A stretch of DNA of 64,000 bases. Origin: Nocardia paucivorans NBRC 100373. GTDB taxonomy: Bacteria; Actinomycetota; Actinomycetes; Mycobacteriales; Mycobacteriaceae. The position numbers and the translations under genes are program-made. The stretch lies in assembly GCF_000308675.1 (NCBI RefSeq), contig NZ_BAGE01000041.1, forward strand, positions 434,001-498,000, read 5' to 3'. The notes below the pieces were generated by a model that was given only the letters and a program-made list of their open reading frames with translations, ran no database searches and was not told the origin of the DNA. How positions within the stretch are numbered: the first letter of the stretch is position 1; each line of letters begins with the position of its first letter. Below are positions 27,023 to 36,027 of the stretch, in pieces.

Positions 27023-27887
27023 TCGAGGTCCGTAAGGCCACCGAAAGCGCCCGCGCCCCCGCGCGTACCGTCTCGATGTACCGCGCACGTTCCGCGGGTC
27101 CGACTGCCGAACGCAGCAGCCCGAGCTGTACCTCATAGGGCGCATTGCCCTCGACGAGGACCGGGGCGGAGATATAGCTGATGGGCAGCGAGGACTCCGT
27201 GTCCAACTCGGCCTCGGTGTACGGCCGCGCGGTGAGCCGGGCCAACTGCCGCAGCGCTCTTGCCCGGAGTTCGGGCCGTAGCAGGTCGGCGCCCACCGCG
27301 CCGAGCAGGTCGGTCAGCAACTCGACGAGTCCGGCGTCGTCGGTGTCCGGACGGAATATGGCGAACCCGTGGTCGGTGACGAATCGCAGCAGTTCCTCGG
27401 CGCCGCGGTCCCCATCCGCCGAGGCCGGCCATCGTGTTCGTTCCTCGGGCCCACGCCACGGCATAACGGCGGCACCCGCCGGATAGGCCAGGGGAATCGT
27501 CTGTCCTACCGCCAGCCCGGGCACCACCCGTTCACCCGCATAGTGTTTGGCGACGACGGTCAATCGGCCCCGGTCGATTCGACTCAGCGTGGCCCCGCAG
27601 CCGGCGGCCTCCGCCAGGGCGGCCAGTTCGGCGCGCACCGCGGCCCCGAGACCGGCCGCCTCCGGACCGGAAAGCCGGAGCAATGCGGGGCCTGGGCGGT
27701 AGCACAAACGCTCGTCACGGGTCACCCACTGCGCCGCACGAAGTTCGTTGAGCACGGCCGTTACCGTCGCGCGGGCCAAGGAGAGCCGTTCGGATATTGC
27801 CGAAACGCTCAGGGGGCGCTCCGATTCCGCGATCAGCTCGACCACCGCCACCACTCTTCGGGTGGGCGGTGACCAGGTAGACGTCAT
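26997..27887 (-). CDS. IclR-type transcriptional regulator
   Basis: 296 residues. A winged helix-turn-helix covers roughly residues 8-65 (PLSVSAISERLSLARATVTAV). The rest resembles the effector-binding domain of IclR-like regulators, with a GAF-like pattern (CGATLSRIDRGRLTVVAKH, VGQTIPLAYPAGAAVMPW). It is divergent from an SDR gene, and a 10-bp near-perfect inverted repeat lies between them. That context suggests it controls the SDR gene and itself. The ligand is unknown. Confidence 0.75.
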   Translation of the reverse strand: MTSTWSPPTRRVVAVVELIAESERPLSVSAISERLSLARATVTAVLNELRAAQWVTRDERLCYRPGPALLRLSGPEAAGLGAAVRAELAALAEAAGCGATLSRIDRGRLTVVAKHYAGERVVPGLAVGQTIPLAYPAGAAVMPWRGPEERTRWPASADGDRGAEELLRFVTDHGFAIFRPDTDDAGLVELLTDLLGAVGADLLRPELRARALRQLARLTARPYTEAELDTESSLPISYISAPVLVEGNAPYEVQLGLLRSAVGPAERARYIETVRAGARALSVALRTSINGREGAG

Positions 27888-27933
27888 CTGCCCTCATCCC
27901 TTGAAGACGGACCGGGACGGTCCTACACTGCAT

Positions 27934-27965
27934 CGACTATTCGTCGCAGAGTAGTCGAATAATCG
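27934..27965. promoter_or_regulatory. Inverted repeat between the IclR-type and SDR genes (candidate operator)
   Basis: CGACTATTCG (27934-27943), 12-base spacer, CGAATAATCG (27956-27965); 9 of 10 positions pair, and TATTCG/CGAATA pair perfectly. It is AT-rich for this genome and lies 47 bases from the regulator start and 65 from the SDR start, so it could serve both promoters. Confidence 0.65.
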
Positions 27966-28029
27966 ACACCGATGGCAGGGTCGACGGGACATTCGCGCCG
28001 ACCGTGTCGTCCCAACGGCAGGAGTGCGC

Positions 28030-28821
28030 ATGATTCTGGACCGATTCCGGCTCGATGGCCGGGTCGCGATCGTGACGGGCGCCGGCCGCGGTCTCGGCGC
28101 GGCCATCGCCACGGGCTTCGCCGAAGCGGGAGCCGATGTGGTCATCGCGGCCCGGACGGAGGCGGATCTACAAAAGGTGGCCGACCGGGTCCAGGAAGTA
28201 GGCCGCCGCGCCCATATCGTCGTCGCGGACCTCGCCGATACCGAGGCCACCGCCGCTCTGGCCGCGGCGGCGGCCGAACGATTCGGCCGATTGGACATCG
28301 TGGTCAACAATGTCGGCGGCGCTCTACCCAAACCCCTACCGGACACCACCCCGGATGATTTGGCGCAGGCCTTCGCATTCAATGTCGCCAATGCGCATGC
28401 CCTGGTCCGAGCGGCCGTCCCCACGATCCTGGAAACCGCGGGCGGCGGCTCGGTCATCAATGTGACCTCGGCAATGGGCCGCCTGCCCGGACGCGCTTTC
28501 GCCGCCTACGGAACGGCCAAGGCCGCACTTGCCCACTACACCCGGTTGGCCGCCATGGATCTGTGCCCGCGGATCCGGGTGAACGCCATCGCACCGGGTT
28601 CCATCCGCACCTCCGCACTGGAAGCGGTGGCCGCCGACGACACCATGCGCCACGCCCTGGAACGCGCCACACCGCTACGCCGGCTCGGCGACCCGGAGGA
28701 TATCGCCGCGACCGCGCTGTTCCTCGCCGCACCGGCGGGCGGCTACCTCACCGGCAAGGTGATCGAAACCGACGGTGGTCTCATCGCCCCGAACCTCGAC
28801 ATCCCCATCCCCGATCTGTGA
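28030..28821 (+). CDS. SDR family NAD(P)-dependent oxidoreductase
   Basis: 263 residues of classical short-chain dehydrogenase. It has the [12 protein letters not shown] cofactor loop, [14 protein letters not shown] with the catalytic Ser, [10 protein letters not shown] with Tyr and Lys, and the C-terminal [23 protein letters not shown] pattern (shortened). It oxidises or reduces an alcohol/ketone; the substrate is not predictable. The last residues ([12 protein letters not shown]) resemble mycofactocin-unrelated nocardial SDRs, nothing more specific. ATG 28030 follows AGGAG; GTG 28024 is an alternative. It is probably regulated by the divergent IclR-type protein. Confidence 0.88.
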   Translation: MILDRFRLDGRVAIVTGAGRGLGAAIATGFAEAGADVVIAARTEADLQKVADRVQEVGRRAHIVVADLADTEATAALAAAAAERFGRLDIVVNNVGGALPKPLPDTTPDDLAQAFAFNVANAHALVRAAVPTILETAGGGSVINVTSAMGRLPGRAFAAYGTAKAALAHYTRLAAMDLCPRIRVNAIAPGSIRTSALEAVAADDTMRHALERATPLRRLGDPEDIAATALFLAAPAGGYLTGKVIETDGGLIAPNLDIPIPDL

Positions 28822-28880
28822 TCGCCCACGCGGCTGGTCGAAGGAGACGGCGATACGGCCACCCAGCCGGTATTCGACTT

Positions 28881-28905
28881 GTTTGGACCGGTTCGTCCTG
28901 GGAAA
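28881..28905 (+). promoter_or_regulatory. SigF/SigB(general stress)-type promoter before the DUF5709 gene
   Basis: GTTT (28881-28884), 15-base spacer, GGGAAA (28900-28905). This resembles the GTTT-N14-17-GGGTAT promoters used by SigF-type stress sigma factors in actinobacteria. It lies 27 bases before the ATG at 28933. Confidence 0.5.
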
Positions 28906-28932
28906 ACGCCCCCTGCGAAGGGAGGCAGCACC

Positions 28933-29355
28933 ATGACCGAGCCCCAGGACACATGGGATCCGCCGCAGGATACCGGCGCACCGGATGCCGTCGAAACCGA
29001 TGCGGCGGCCCTCGACAGCGCCGAGGACCTGGACGAGGACCGGTTGCGCGCCGATCCACTCGAGGAAGGTATGGATCCGCCGGAGCACTGGTCCGGTGTG
29101 GACAAGTACGGTATGACCCCACGCGAGGAACGCAACCCTCGCCCGCTGAGCGAACGCCTCGAAGAAGAGCAACCCGATATCCCGGACCCCGCGGTGGAGC
29201 ACCGGGCCGCCGAGTCCGACGCCGTATCGGTCACCGGTGGTCCGGGGGAGATCCCGCCCGCGCCCGACGAGTACGAAGAGGAGTTGGGAATCGAGGCGGA
29301 TATCGCCGGCGGGTCCATATCGGACGAGATCCGGGAGCCGGAATCACCGGAATGA
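28933..29355 (+). CDS. DUF5709 domain-containing acidic protein
   Basis: 140 residues, strongly acidic. DEDRLRADPLEEGMDPPEHWSG (shortened) and KYGMTPREERNPRPLSERLEEE are the conserved blocks of DUF5709, a small soluble actinobacterial family of unknown function. The ATG follows GGGAGGCAGCACC, a good ribosome site. The likely stress promoter upstream suggests expression in stationary phase or under stress; that is an inference from the promoter pattern only. Confidence 0.8.
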   Translation: MTEPQDTWDPPQDTGAPDAVETDAAALDSAEDLDEDRLRADPLEEGMDPPEHWSGVDKYGMTPREERNPRPLSERLEEEQPDIPDPAVEHRAAESDAVSVTGGPGEIPPAPDEYEEELGIEADIAGGSISDEIREPESPE

Positions 29356-29474
29356 GCGAATGGCCGACCCACATAAACCAACCCGAGTCCGATTCACACC
29401 GTGGTGAGGAATGGGCCCGGCCGCGCGGCGCGGTGACCGCCTGACAGCACGACCCGACCGGCCGGGTCACCCCC

Positions 29475-30009
29475 ATGCACACCGGCGATCCTCGTATCGA
29501 CTTCGGGCACGACCGAATCGACCGGTTCTCCGGTTGGCGGATCGGTGATGTCGTCATCGCCCGTGCCCATTCCGCTGCGGGCCACGTGATTCGGCAGGTC
29601 GTCGGCACCACCGGAGTCGAGCCGGGCACCCACGTGCGAATCCTCCGCAACGGCTATACCCGACGCCCGGCTGGACTGGTCATCGTGCGCCCGATCGAGT
29701 ACGGAGTGCCGGACGAGACCATATTCGCTCCCGACTCGTTCGGTAATCGGATTTCGCCATGCCGATGCCGGGCCGTTCGATTCCGGTTCACGAGAACAGG
29801 GATCTCGGCTTCCGGGCAATCCTGGAGACGCACGGCGAACCAGCGGGGAACTACGAGTGCTGACCCGCGAATACGCGATGTCGGCGGTCTACTATCCGTT
29901 CACCTTCACCAGTTTCGCGATCGTCAACGACACGATGGGGACGATTCGGCGGATCCAGGGACACCCTCGGGATCGGTACGCACCGTTCCGTGACCGTGTC
30001 CACGAATAA
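29475..30009 (+). pseudogene. Chain of three short frames, probably a frameshifted gene
   Basis: Three successive + strand frames show the GC-biased third positions of real coding sequence. They are 29475-~29757 (contains GWRIGDVVIARAHSAAG and GTHVRILRNG), 29759-29863 (34 codons, ending GEPAGNYEC) and 29857-30009 (50 codons, containing YAMSAVYYPFTFTSFAIVND). Each ends or loses bias where the next begins, and the last two overlap at GTGCTGA. Read end to end they could be one ~175-residue protein broken by two indels, or a set of coupled small genes. I do not recognise a family. Confidence that this was once coding is moderate; that it works is low. Confidence 0.4.
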
Positions 30010-30229
30010 CCGAGACCGGGTCGTTCTTTTCGTAAAGAAAGGTCGGGGCCGGCTCGAGATCGACTAATGTAACGTGCTGATGGACAGCAAACTTCGGCCA
30101 TTCGGCTCGATCATCACCCATTCACGCGGACATTCCCGCGCAACGAATCGAAAAAGCCCGGGATCGAGGCAGATCCGTCGAGATCTGCGAGTAAATCGTT
30201 GCCCGACAAGCCGATCCGGAAGTCGGCCG

Positions 30230-30421
30230 TACCCGGCCGCCCGCATCGGCCGGGCAATCGCCGGCCTCGCGTCGCTCGACGACGCGAACCCACGGTTCGT
30301 CGCCCTCACCGAGGAGCATCGGGAAGAGCGGATCGATACCGTCCGAGTTGCGCACCGATTCGCCGAGGTCGCCGATCTCGAACTTGCCGAAGGAAAAGCA
30401 ACATACAGTGGATCTTCGTAA
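30230..30421 (+). pseudogene. Gene fragment before the P450 gene
   Basis: From about 30230 to a TAA at 30419-30421 one + frame has strong GC bias at third positions and encodes ...RIGRAIAGLASLDDAN...HRFAEVADLELAEG. Upstream the bias is lost, and no convincing start exists (an open frame reaches 30074). It overlaps the P450 start region. It looks like the 3' remnant of a gene; the family is not recognised. Confidence 0.35.
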
Positions 30422-31721
30422 TGTCCCGTGTGGTCCCGGCCGCTTGCCGGTGGTCGGGCACGGTTGGAAATTGTGGCGTGATCCGGTCCGGTTCATGGCG
30501 GATCTGGCCGATGTGGGGAAGATAGTACGTGTCGACATCGGCAATCTCGTCGTCTATGTCATCACCGATTTCGAACTACTCCACAAGGTATTGGTGGAGA
30601 GCTCCGATGCCTACGAGCGGGGGCGTCTCTTCGAACGCATCCGTCTCATATTCGAAGAATCGCTGATCGTCGCGGACGGTGAGCAACACCTGGATCTTCG
30701 TCGCCTGATGCAGCCGGCGTTCCATCGGACGGAGCTGGAAAGCTACGCGCACATCATGAAGCGCCATGCGGACGCGTTGGCGGATTCGTGGCGACAGGGC
30801 CAGGTCGTCGAGATCGTTTCCACGGTCATGGAATTGGCCATCACCGATCTCCTCGGGTCTCTGTTCTCGCACGAACCCGACACCGAGGAGGTGCGACTCA
30901 TCTCGGGTCTGATCGCGGATATCGGCGGCGGTGCACTGGTGGGCAGTGTGCTACCGCCACGGCTGGCGAACCTGCCGTTGCCGGTGAACCGCAGATTCCT
31001 GTCGGCCGGCACACAACTGCGAGACTATTGCCGACAGCTGATCGTCGCGCGTCGAGGCAGCGGTGACCGCCGAAACGACCTGATCGATATCCTGCTGGAT
31101 TCGGCGGGTGAGAAACGCCGGGGTGACACATTCCTGGCGGAACAGGCCGTTACCGTTCTCTTCGGCGGAATCGACACCTTGACCGCCACGCTGACCTGGG
31201 CTCTGTACGAGTTGGCACACCATCCCGAGGTGGCTTCGAAACTGAAGCACGAGATCTCCGACGCGGGAGATATCGACCCCCGCGATCTCGATCGACTCGA
31301 CTATCTGAATCGGTTCCTGAACGAGCTCACGCGGATCCACTCGCCACTACTACAGACCAGACGCAGCGTCACCACGGTCGAACTCGACGGCTTCACATTT
31401 CCCGCTGGGACCGATATCGGCTGCAGCATCGCGGCCATTCACCGCAACCCGCACATTTTCCCCGATCCGGACACTTTCGACCCCGATCGATGGACACCGT
31501 CGGACTCCGGGTCGAAACGCCGGAACTTCGTTCCGTTCAGTATGGGCAACCAGATGTGTATGGGTAACAACTTCGCGTGGGTGGCCCTACAGACGACTCT
31601 CCACGGTCTACTGTCGAAGTGGGAGTTCCGGCCGGCCACGACCAAGAGGCCTCCCCGGGCCCTCGGCCCGATCCCCGGACTGAAAAAGCTTCCGCTCGAG
31701 GTTCATCCGGTCTCGGTGTGA
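30408..31721 (+). CDS. Cytochrome P450
   Basis: About 437 residues. All P450 landmarks are present: the I-helix LFGGIDTLTATLTW (Asp-Thr pair for oxygen activation), K-helix ExxR in NELTRIHSP, and the heme loop FSMGNQMCMG with the ligand Cys near residue 383. The N-terminus GPGRLPVVGHGWKLWRDPV is soluble-type, and the overall pattern resembles bacterial P450s that oxidise terpenoids or fatty acyl compounds. No ferredoxin or reductase gene is nearby. GTG 30408 after AAGGA is my preferred start; ATG 30348 in the same frame is possible. The 3' end abuts the convergent ABC permease gene with no gap. Confidence 0.88.
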   Translation: MDLRNVPCGPGRLPVVGHGWKLWRDPVRFMADLADVGKIVRVDIGNLVVYVITDFELLHKVLVESSDAYERGRLFERIRLIFEESLIVADGEQHLDLRRLMQPAFHRTELESYAHIMKRHADALADSWRQGQVVEIVSTVMELAITDLLGSLFSHEPDTEEVRLISGLIADIGGGALVGSVLPPRLANLPLPVNRRFLSAGTQLRDYCRQLIVARRGSGDRRNDLIDILLDSAGEKRRGDTFLAEQAVTVLFGGIDTLTATLTWALYELAHHPEVASKLKHEISDAGDIDPRDLDRLDYLNRFLNELTRIHSPLLQTRRSVTTVELDGFTFPAGTDIGCSIAAIHRNPHIFPDPDTFDPDRWTPSDSGSKRRNFVPFSMGNQMCMGNNFAWVALQTTLHGLLSKWEFRPATTKRPPRALGPIPGLKKLPLEVHPVSV

Positions 31722-32576
31722 TCACGCGCTCGAAAGCCGTGACGACTCCGATTCGGTGGTCTTCGTTCTCCGGTATTCGGATATCCGGCGAACGAAGACC
31801 GGTAGGACCGCGGTGACGACGAACAAGGTGACGGCCACGAGGACGAAGTAGAGCAGCGATCCGTTGCGGCCGAAACGAGGCAGGAATGCGACTTCCTGGC
31901 CGGTCGCGGCGACGGCGTTGAGGAAAGGAGCGTAGGCCTGCAGGGTATATCCGTTGGGCAGCAGATTGATGGCGTTCTCGGCCACATGGACCCAGAACAG
32001 AAGAACGGCCACAGCGGCGGACGGAGTGCGAATCAGCGATCCGACCGCCACGCCCACCCCGCATGCGGCGAACGCGTAGATCGGAATGGTCCAGAGGAAC
32101 CGGATACCGGCGGAATCGCTGATGTCCACCGCCCCGTAGATCCGGGGAAACCAGTGTGGCAGCGTGACCATGACGACGACGAGCAGAGCAACCGTCGAGA
32201 TCGCCGTGATGGCGCCGTAGTAGATCCACCGGGCCAGTGCGACCGTCCAGGGCCGGGGAAACAGAAAGGCATGGAGATCTCTTGTCGGACCGCGCCATTG
32301 GGTGGCGTGGGCGTAGGCGGTGGTGACCATCATGACCGATACGGACAAAGTGATCACCCAGTACACGGAGTTGGTGGTGGTGACCGTGGCCACATAACTC
32401 TGTCCGGGCAGATCGGCGAGTCGCTCCGCGACGGCGGCGATACCGAAGGTGATGCCCAGCGGTAGCACGAAGGTGAGAGGGACGGCCACTGTCCACAGGA
32501 AACTGCGTCCGGTGGTGCGGGTCCATTCGGCGGCGATACCGCGACGGATCCAGGTGAGCGGACCGGGGTTGTTCAT
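31722..32576 (-). CDS. ABC transporter permease (ABC-2 type)
   Basis: 284 residues with six predicted membrane segments, among them FLWTVAVPLTFVLPLGITF, SVYWVITLSVSVMMVTT, AVALLVVVMVTL-like AISTVALLVVVMVTL, TIPIYAFAACGVGVAVG, AAVAVLLFWVHVA and LLYFVLVAVTLFVVTAVLP. A charged cytoplasmic tail ends RRISEYRRTKTTESESS. It begins inside the last codon of the ATPase gene (ATGA overlap, 32573-32576), so the two form one transporter. This is an exporter-type layout; the substrate is unknown. It is convergent with the P450 gene. Confidence 0.82.
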   Translation of the reverse strand: MNNPGPLTWIRRGIAAEWTRTTGRSFLWTVAVPLTFVLPLGITFGIAAVAERLADLPGQSYVATVTTTNSVYWVITLSVSVMMVTTAYAHATQWRGPTRDLHAFLFPRPWTVALARWIYYGAITAISTVALLVVVMVTLPHWFPRIYGAVDISDSAGIRFLWTIPIYAFAACGVGVAVGSLIRTPSAAVAVLLFWVHVAENAINLLPNGYTLQAYAPFLNAVAATGQEVAFLPRFGRNGSLLYFVLVAVTLFVVTAVLPVFVRRISEYRRTKTTESESSRLSSA

Positions 32577-33310
32577 GACGCCATATCCGACGAGAGCTGG
32601 GTGGGCAGACCGGCGATTCGCAGGTAGATGTCCTCGAGTCCGGTCTCACCGGGGGCCAGGGTGCTCATGAGATCGGTGTACGGCCGGTCGACCAGAACAC
32701 GCCGGTTCCCGAGGATGACGATGTGGTCGGCGTTGCGTTCGACTTCGTCGAGCAGATGCGAGGCGACCAGGACACAGGTCCCGGCATCGGCGAGGCGCCG
32801 CAGCAGTTCACGTATCCAGCGGATACCCGCGATATCGAGGCCGTTGAGCGGCTCGTCGAGCAATAGGGTGCGCGGCTCGGAGAGCAATGCGGCGGCGATA
32901 CCGACCCGCTGGAGCATACCGAGCGAATAGTGCCCCAACCGGCGATCGGCCACCCGGGCGAGGTCGACGAGTTCGAGAACGTCGTCGACCCGTCCGGTGG
33001 GTAGTCCGCGGGCCCGCGCGATCCAGCGGAGATGCCGACGTGCGGTATGGCGTGGGTCGAAGGCCCGATGGTCCAAATGCATTCCGAGTGTTGCCGGTGT
33101 GGTGTGGTGGGCCCGGATGCGGGTGCCGTCGACCCGAACGGTGCCCGCGGAAGGAGCGATGATGCCGCAAATACACCGCAGCAACGTGGTTTTTCCGGTG
33201 CCGTTGAGACCGAGCAGATAGGTGAGCGTCCCATCCGCCACGGTCAACTCGGGGACTTCGAGCACGGTCGCGCCCGAGTAGCTCAGGGCGAGATCACGAA
33301 TATCGATCAC
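32573..33310 (-). CDS. ABC transporter ATP-binding protein
   Basis: 245 residues. Walker A LLGLNGTGKTTLL, signature HYSLGMLQRVGIAAALL (with SLGM in place of SGGQ), Walker B LLLDEPLNGLD and the switch His in VASHLLDE are present. The domain is of the exporter type that pairs with ABC-2 permeases, as found here directly downstream with a 4-base overlap. Upstream by 15 bases is a secreted MTB12-like protein, so three genes may share a transcript. Confidence 0.88.
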   Translation of the reverse strand: MIDIRDLALSYSGATVLEVPELTVADGTLTYLLGLNGTGKTTLLRCICGIIAPSAGTVRVDGTRIRAHHTTPATLGMHLDHRAFDPRHTARRHLRWIARARGLPTGRVDDVLELVDLARVADRRLGHYSLGMLQRVGIAAALLSEPRTLLLDEPLNGLDIAGIRWIRELLRRLADAGTCVLVASHLLDEVERNADHIVILGNRRVLVDRPYTDLMSTLAPGETGLEDIYLRIAGLPTQLSSDMAS

Positions 33311-33325
33311 GAAGCTCGGAGCCGA

Positions 33326-33811
33326 TCAGAAATCACAGCTCATCGCCAGTCCCACGGCCTTGACGCCCTCGCACACGGAGCTGTTGGACAGCTTCCAGAC
33401 ACCATCGATGCGCTTCCAGACCACGCGGGCGACCAGATCAGGCCGTCCGACCGTCTTGCTGCGCAGCATGGCGGTGTGCACATTGCCTTCGTGGGTCTCG
33501 GGACCGGTGATCTCGTTCGACCCCAACGGTGCCCGGAACAGACCGAGGTTGTAGAGGGTGCGCGCAACCACGACCGCTTTGTGACCGCCTTCCAGATTGG
33601 CGGCCTTGGCATCGTCGGAGGCGGGTGTTTCGATCAGGAACGCGACCTGGGCGTCGAGATCTTCCAGGGTGGGAACCTCGCGGGTGATGAGGAACTCATC
33701 GGGGGCGGCGGAGGCGGCGGGGGCGGTGACGAGCGGGGCGCCGATCGTGACCACGGCAGCCGTCATGATCGTCGACACGATACCGGCGACAATTTTGCGG
33801 GTCTTCATCAT
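33326..33811 (-). CDS. Secreted MTB12/CFP-2-like protein
   Basis: 161 residues with a clear signal peptide: basic start MMKTRK, hydrophobic stretch IVAGIVSTIMTAAVVTIGAP and a cleavage site after APAASA. The mature part has VPTLEDLDAQVAFLIETPAS and ANLEGGHKAVVVA, followed by VWKRIDGVWKLSNSSVC. These resemble the low-molecular-weight secreted antigen MTB12 of mycobacteria. Two cysteines near the end (SSVC and AMSC) could form a disulfide. Function unknown. It is followed by the ABC ATPase gene 15 bases downstream. Confidence 0.7.
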   Translation of the reverse strand: MMKTRKIVAGIVSTIMTAAVVTIGAPLVTAPAASAAPDEFLITREVPTLEDLDAQVAFLIETPASDDAKAANLEGGHKAVVVARTLYNLGLFRAPLGSNEITGPETHEGNVHTAMLRSKTVGRPDLVARVVWKRIDGVWKLSNSSVCEGVKAVGLAMSCDF

Positions 33812-33913
33812 TTCATCCTCCGATCGAGCGGGACGGTATTCGACGCACGCTCGAATGTGCAGGCGACCAAAACAATTCGGCGTGACAGAGACTACTCCTG
33901 TCCCGGCCGATCC

Positions 33914-34726
33914 TCAGGGTTTGCGACCGATGGCACCGAGCATGACCATTCGGGTCTCCGGCAGATCGGAGGCGAGCCACCGCTGTACCGGCACCACACC
34001 GGGTTCGAGCACCTCGAGACCGTCGAGGAATGCCCGCGTCTGTGCCGTGGACCGAAAAGCGACCTGGGCCGACGTGCCCTCGGTGGCGGTGAGTACCTGG
34101 AGCACTTCCGGGGCGGAATCAGTGGAGCCGTGAGCGATCGCCAGATAACTGCCCGGCGCCAACCGATCACGGAAGGCGGCGACGATCTCGGCGGGGTTTT
34201 CGTCGTCCAGCACGTAGTGCAACACACTGACGAGCATGACGGCCACCGGCTCGTCGAAATCGATCAGGGCGCGGTCCTTCAACTGATCGAAGATCTCGTT
34301 CGGACGACGGATATCACCCAGCAATGCCGTGACATCCGGTGGATCGACCAGTAGCGCGTTGCAATGGGCGTACACGACCGGGTCGTAGTCGACATACACC
34401 ACCCGCGCGGACGGATCGACCTTCCGGGCCACCTCGTGCACATTGGGCGAGGTCGGGATACCGGAGCCGAGATCGATGAACTGGCGAACCCCGGCCTCCG
34501 CGGCCATCTCCACCGCTTTGAACAGGAAACCCCGGGTGAACCCGGCCAGAGCTTTTATTTCGGGGGCATGGGACAGCATTCGATCGGCGAGGTCACGGTC
34601 GGCCTCGCGATTGTCCTTTCCGCCCAATAGGTAGTCGTACACCCGGGCAGAGTTCATCAGGTCCAGGTCGAACGGTTGCGGTGTTCGATTGTTTTCCGGC
34701 CCAGGCCCTTCAGTTCCTTCGACCAC
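33914..34726 (-). CDS. SAM-dependent methyltransferase (DUF574 family)
   Basis: 270 residues. NSARVYDYLLGGKDN near the N-terminus is the signature of the actinobacterial DUF574 methyltransferases, followed by the SAM-binding FIDLGSGIPTSPNVHEVA and VVYVDYDPVVYAH. The family is greatly expanded in actinobacteria and its substrates are largely unknown. It lies upstream of the secreted protein gene on the same strand with a gap of about 100 bases. Start GTG or ATG is close to 34726. Confidence 0.85.
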   Translation of the reverse strand: MVEGTEGPGPENNRTPQPFDLDLMNSARVYDYLLGGKDNREADRDLADRMLSHAPEIKALAGFTRGFLFKAVEMAAEAGVRQFIDLGSGIPTSPNVHEVARKVDPSARVVYVDYDPVVYAHCNALLVDPPDVTALLGDIRRPNEIFDQLKDRALIDFDEPVAVMLVSVLHYVLDDENPAEIVAAFRDRLAPGSYLAIAHGSTDSAPEVLQVLTATEGTSAQVAFRSTAQTRAFLDGLEVLEPGVVPVQRWLASDLPETRMVMLGAIGRKP

Positions 34727-34905
34727 AGATACAACCGTAGCCGATCGTCACCGCGGACGCGCGCTCCTCCGCGGATCCGTCGCTCGGATGTGGTGGGTGG
34801 ATACGTTGCCCGAACGATGCTCCGCTCCGACGACCGAACCGGATAGTTGGATCATCGACGAACCATTTTCCGACGCAACAAGATCCACGGTATGACCACC
34901 AGCGC

Positions 34906-36027
34906 TCATCCTCGACTACCGTCTCCGACCGGAACCGCCTCCGTTTCGGCCAGGGCGACCGCGTGCGTCACCGCGGACCGCGCGGCCTCCACGGTTGTAT
35001 AGCGCCCCAGACCGCACGGGGATGCGACGTCCAATACACCGCCGTAGGCCGCCTCCGCCGCCGCCAGCCCCTGTCGTGCCTGTTCGAGCGGCTGCGTCGG
35101 AAGCGCCAGTCCGGCAACGAGACGCGTATCGGCGGGCAGTTCGAGGCGTGCCAGGGGCGCGTAGTACCGCGGCCGCACCGGCGCCTGTTCACCGTCGCCG
35201 ATGGGGAAGTGGACGAAATCGAGATGCCGACCCGCAGGCCAGTATCGCGCTATCGCATTGGCCAACGCGACGATCGGGGCCGTCGAGCTCGGCGCCACGG
35301 CCGGTTTGCCGTCCAGGCTCCCATAGCACAGGTGCACACCGAAACGGGAATCATGGGGCGCCCGCGCGACGAGACGTGCGATCGCTCGCCCCGCCAGGGC
35401 GGCCGGGATCCGTCGCAGACCCGCGGGTAACCGCGCACACAGGAGCGTCTCCGCCGGCAGTTCGAGTTGGAATACCACATCGTCCCCCCAGGCCTCACGG
35501 ATACGGACGATCTCGCGGACCGTGGCATCGACGAGCGGACGGTAGTAGGGACGGCCTCGGTCACCGCGACCGACCGAGCCCCGACGCCACAGCAGCATCC
35601 GCGCCTCGAAGGCGATGAACGCGATGACGAAGGGCGTCGGTATACCCACCTGCAGACGAAGTCCGGGGTTGGTTCGGCGTATATCGGCCAGCGCGTCCCT
35701 GACCCGCTCGGCCTCCGCCGCATAACCGAGCGCGGCGTCGATATCGACCTCGCCCAGCGATCGACCCGGGCGAAGCCGAAAGACGTCGCGGGAACGCAGG
35801 GTGGACCAATCACCGCTTCGCACGGACTCCAGCACCGGGAGTTCACCGAGCCGATCGATAATGGGCCTTACATACCACTGGGCGCGATAGGGATCCGCTT
35901 CACCGCCCGGAACCAGACCGTCCAGGAATTCACCGGCCGTATCGACGGCGAAGGCCATTGCCTTCTCCGGACTGTCCAACTGTGCGGGCAAACTGCCCAC
36001 GAAGTGAATCCTACGCTTGGGCTGCAC
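34906..36027 (-). CDS. MetE/UROD-like TIM-barrel protein
   Basis: 373 residues resembling the C-terminal barrel of cobalamin-independent methionine synthase. Two of its zinc-site motifs are kept: His-x-Cys in GVHLCYGSLDG near residue 231 and the later Cys in ASPCGLGRYT near residue 336, the latter matching the NPDCGLK motif of MetE. The intervening Glu ligand region reads LDFVHFPIG. The N-terminal half of MetE is absent, so it may be a zinc-dependent methyl transfer protein acting on a different donor. Substrates are unknown. Start GTG 36027 lacks a strong ribosome site. Confidence 0.65.
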   Translation of the reverse strand: MQPKRRIHFVGSLPAQLDSPEKAMAFAVDTAGEFLDGLVPGGEADPYRAQWYVRPIIDRLGELPVLESVRSGDWSTLRSRDVFRLRPGRSLGEVDIDAALGYAAEAERVRDALADIRRTNPGLRLQVGIPTPFVIAFIAFEARMLLWRRGSVGRGDRGRPYYRPLVDATVREIVRIREAWGDDVVFQLELPAETLLCARLPAGLRRIPAALAGRAIARLVARAPHDSRFGVHLCYGSLDGKPAVAPSSTAPIVALANAIARYWPAGRHLDFVHFPIGDGEQAPVRPRYYAPLARLELPADTRLVAGLALPTQPLEQARQGLAAAEAAYGGVLDVASPCGLGRYTTVEAARSAVTHAVALAETEAVPVGDGSRG

